Made by a program: the position numbers and the translations under genes
Source: Desulfuromonadaceae bacterium
GTDB taxonomy: Bacteria > Desulfobacterota > Desulfuromonadia > Geobacterales > Pseudopelobacteraceae
DNA: 5,935 bases
Direction of reading: 5' to 3'
NCBI GenBank assembly: GCA_028686145.1
Contig: JAQUCQ010000218.1
Span: forward strand, 1-5,935
Shown: positions 5,899 to 5,935 of the stretch, piece by piece
How the letters are laid out: every line of letters begins with the position of its first letter
Numbering within the stretch: position 1 is the stretch's first letter
The notes under the pieces: model-generated
Told to the model about the DNA's origin: nothing
The model's input: the letters and a program-made list of their open reading frames with translations, nothing else
The model's database searches: none

Positions 5899-5904
5899 TC
5901 CTTT
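5899..5904 (-). promoter_or_regulatory. Ribosome binding site of bzaF
   Basis: AAAGGA on the minus strand lies 9 nt before the ATG at 5889 and fixes that start, which also matches the usual family N-terminus (MSTQIE, then GIITP). Only 46 bp of upstream sequence are present, so promoter and any cobalamin or TPP riboswitch would lie beyond the window; no riboswitch core is visible in what is here. Confidence 0.7.
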
Positions 5905-5935
5905 GGTTCATAGTGACAGCAAGAAATCAGTTTTT

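Noticed and set aside
5894..5911. Five-codon mini-ORF (MNQRI) overlapping the bzaF ribosome site
   Set aside because: It overlaps the SD, has no SD of its own, and is too short to separate from chance.

Overview
The window looks like a chromosomal stretch from an anaerobic deltaproteobacterium of the Geobacter/Pelobacter/Desulfuromonas type. The assignment rests on protein character: a DUF3108 envelope protein, a c-di-GMP PilZ/YcgR-like protein, and a cobamide lower-ligand gene set built around an oxygen-sensitive ThiC-like radical SAM enzyme. It is inferred from family knowledge, since no rRNA or other phylogenetic marker is present. I see no insertion sequence, integrase, tRNA, CRISPR array or phage gene.

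Left part (1-1631, + strand): a secreted DUF3108 protein of unknown function, then after 75 bp a YfcA-type TauE/SafE (TSUP) membrane permease with a GTG start. The permease gene meets a minus-strand gene tail to tail, with an 8-bp overlap of the coding ends.

Middle part (1624-2999, - strand): a small HNH nuclease of the YajD family and, just upstream of it, a PilZ-domain protein of about 262 residues that keeps both c-di-GMP-binding motifs. These two may be co-transcribed (55-bp gap, no terminator seen). A probable intrinsic terminator at 2938-2966 separates them from the cobamide genes.

Right part (3000-5889, - strand, transcribed right to left): a ThiC-superfamily gene, then cobS, then cobC. 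CobS joins the activated lower ligand to the corrin ring and CobC removes the ligand phosphate. The ThiC-like protein differs from ordinary phosphomethylpyrimidine synthase at several strongly conserved positions and sits with cobamide genes rather than thiamin genes. The best reading is BzaF, 5-hydroxybenzimidazole synthase, which makes a benzimidazole lower ligand anaerobically from aminoimidazole ribotide. Together the three genes cover making, attaching and dephosphorylating the ligand; cobT (ligand activation) and cobU are not in the window.

The most notable non-coding points are a structured 206-bp gap between bzaF and cobS that also holds a 28-codon signal-peptide-like ORF ending 6 nt before cobS, a 7-bp inverted repeat that would pair the only good Shine-Dalgarno of the permease gene with its first codons, and a perfect 10-bp hairpin in the 3' end of the DUF3108 gene.
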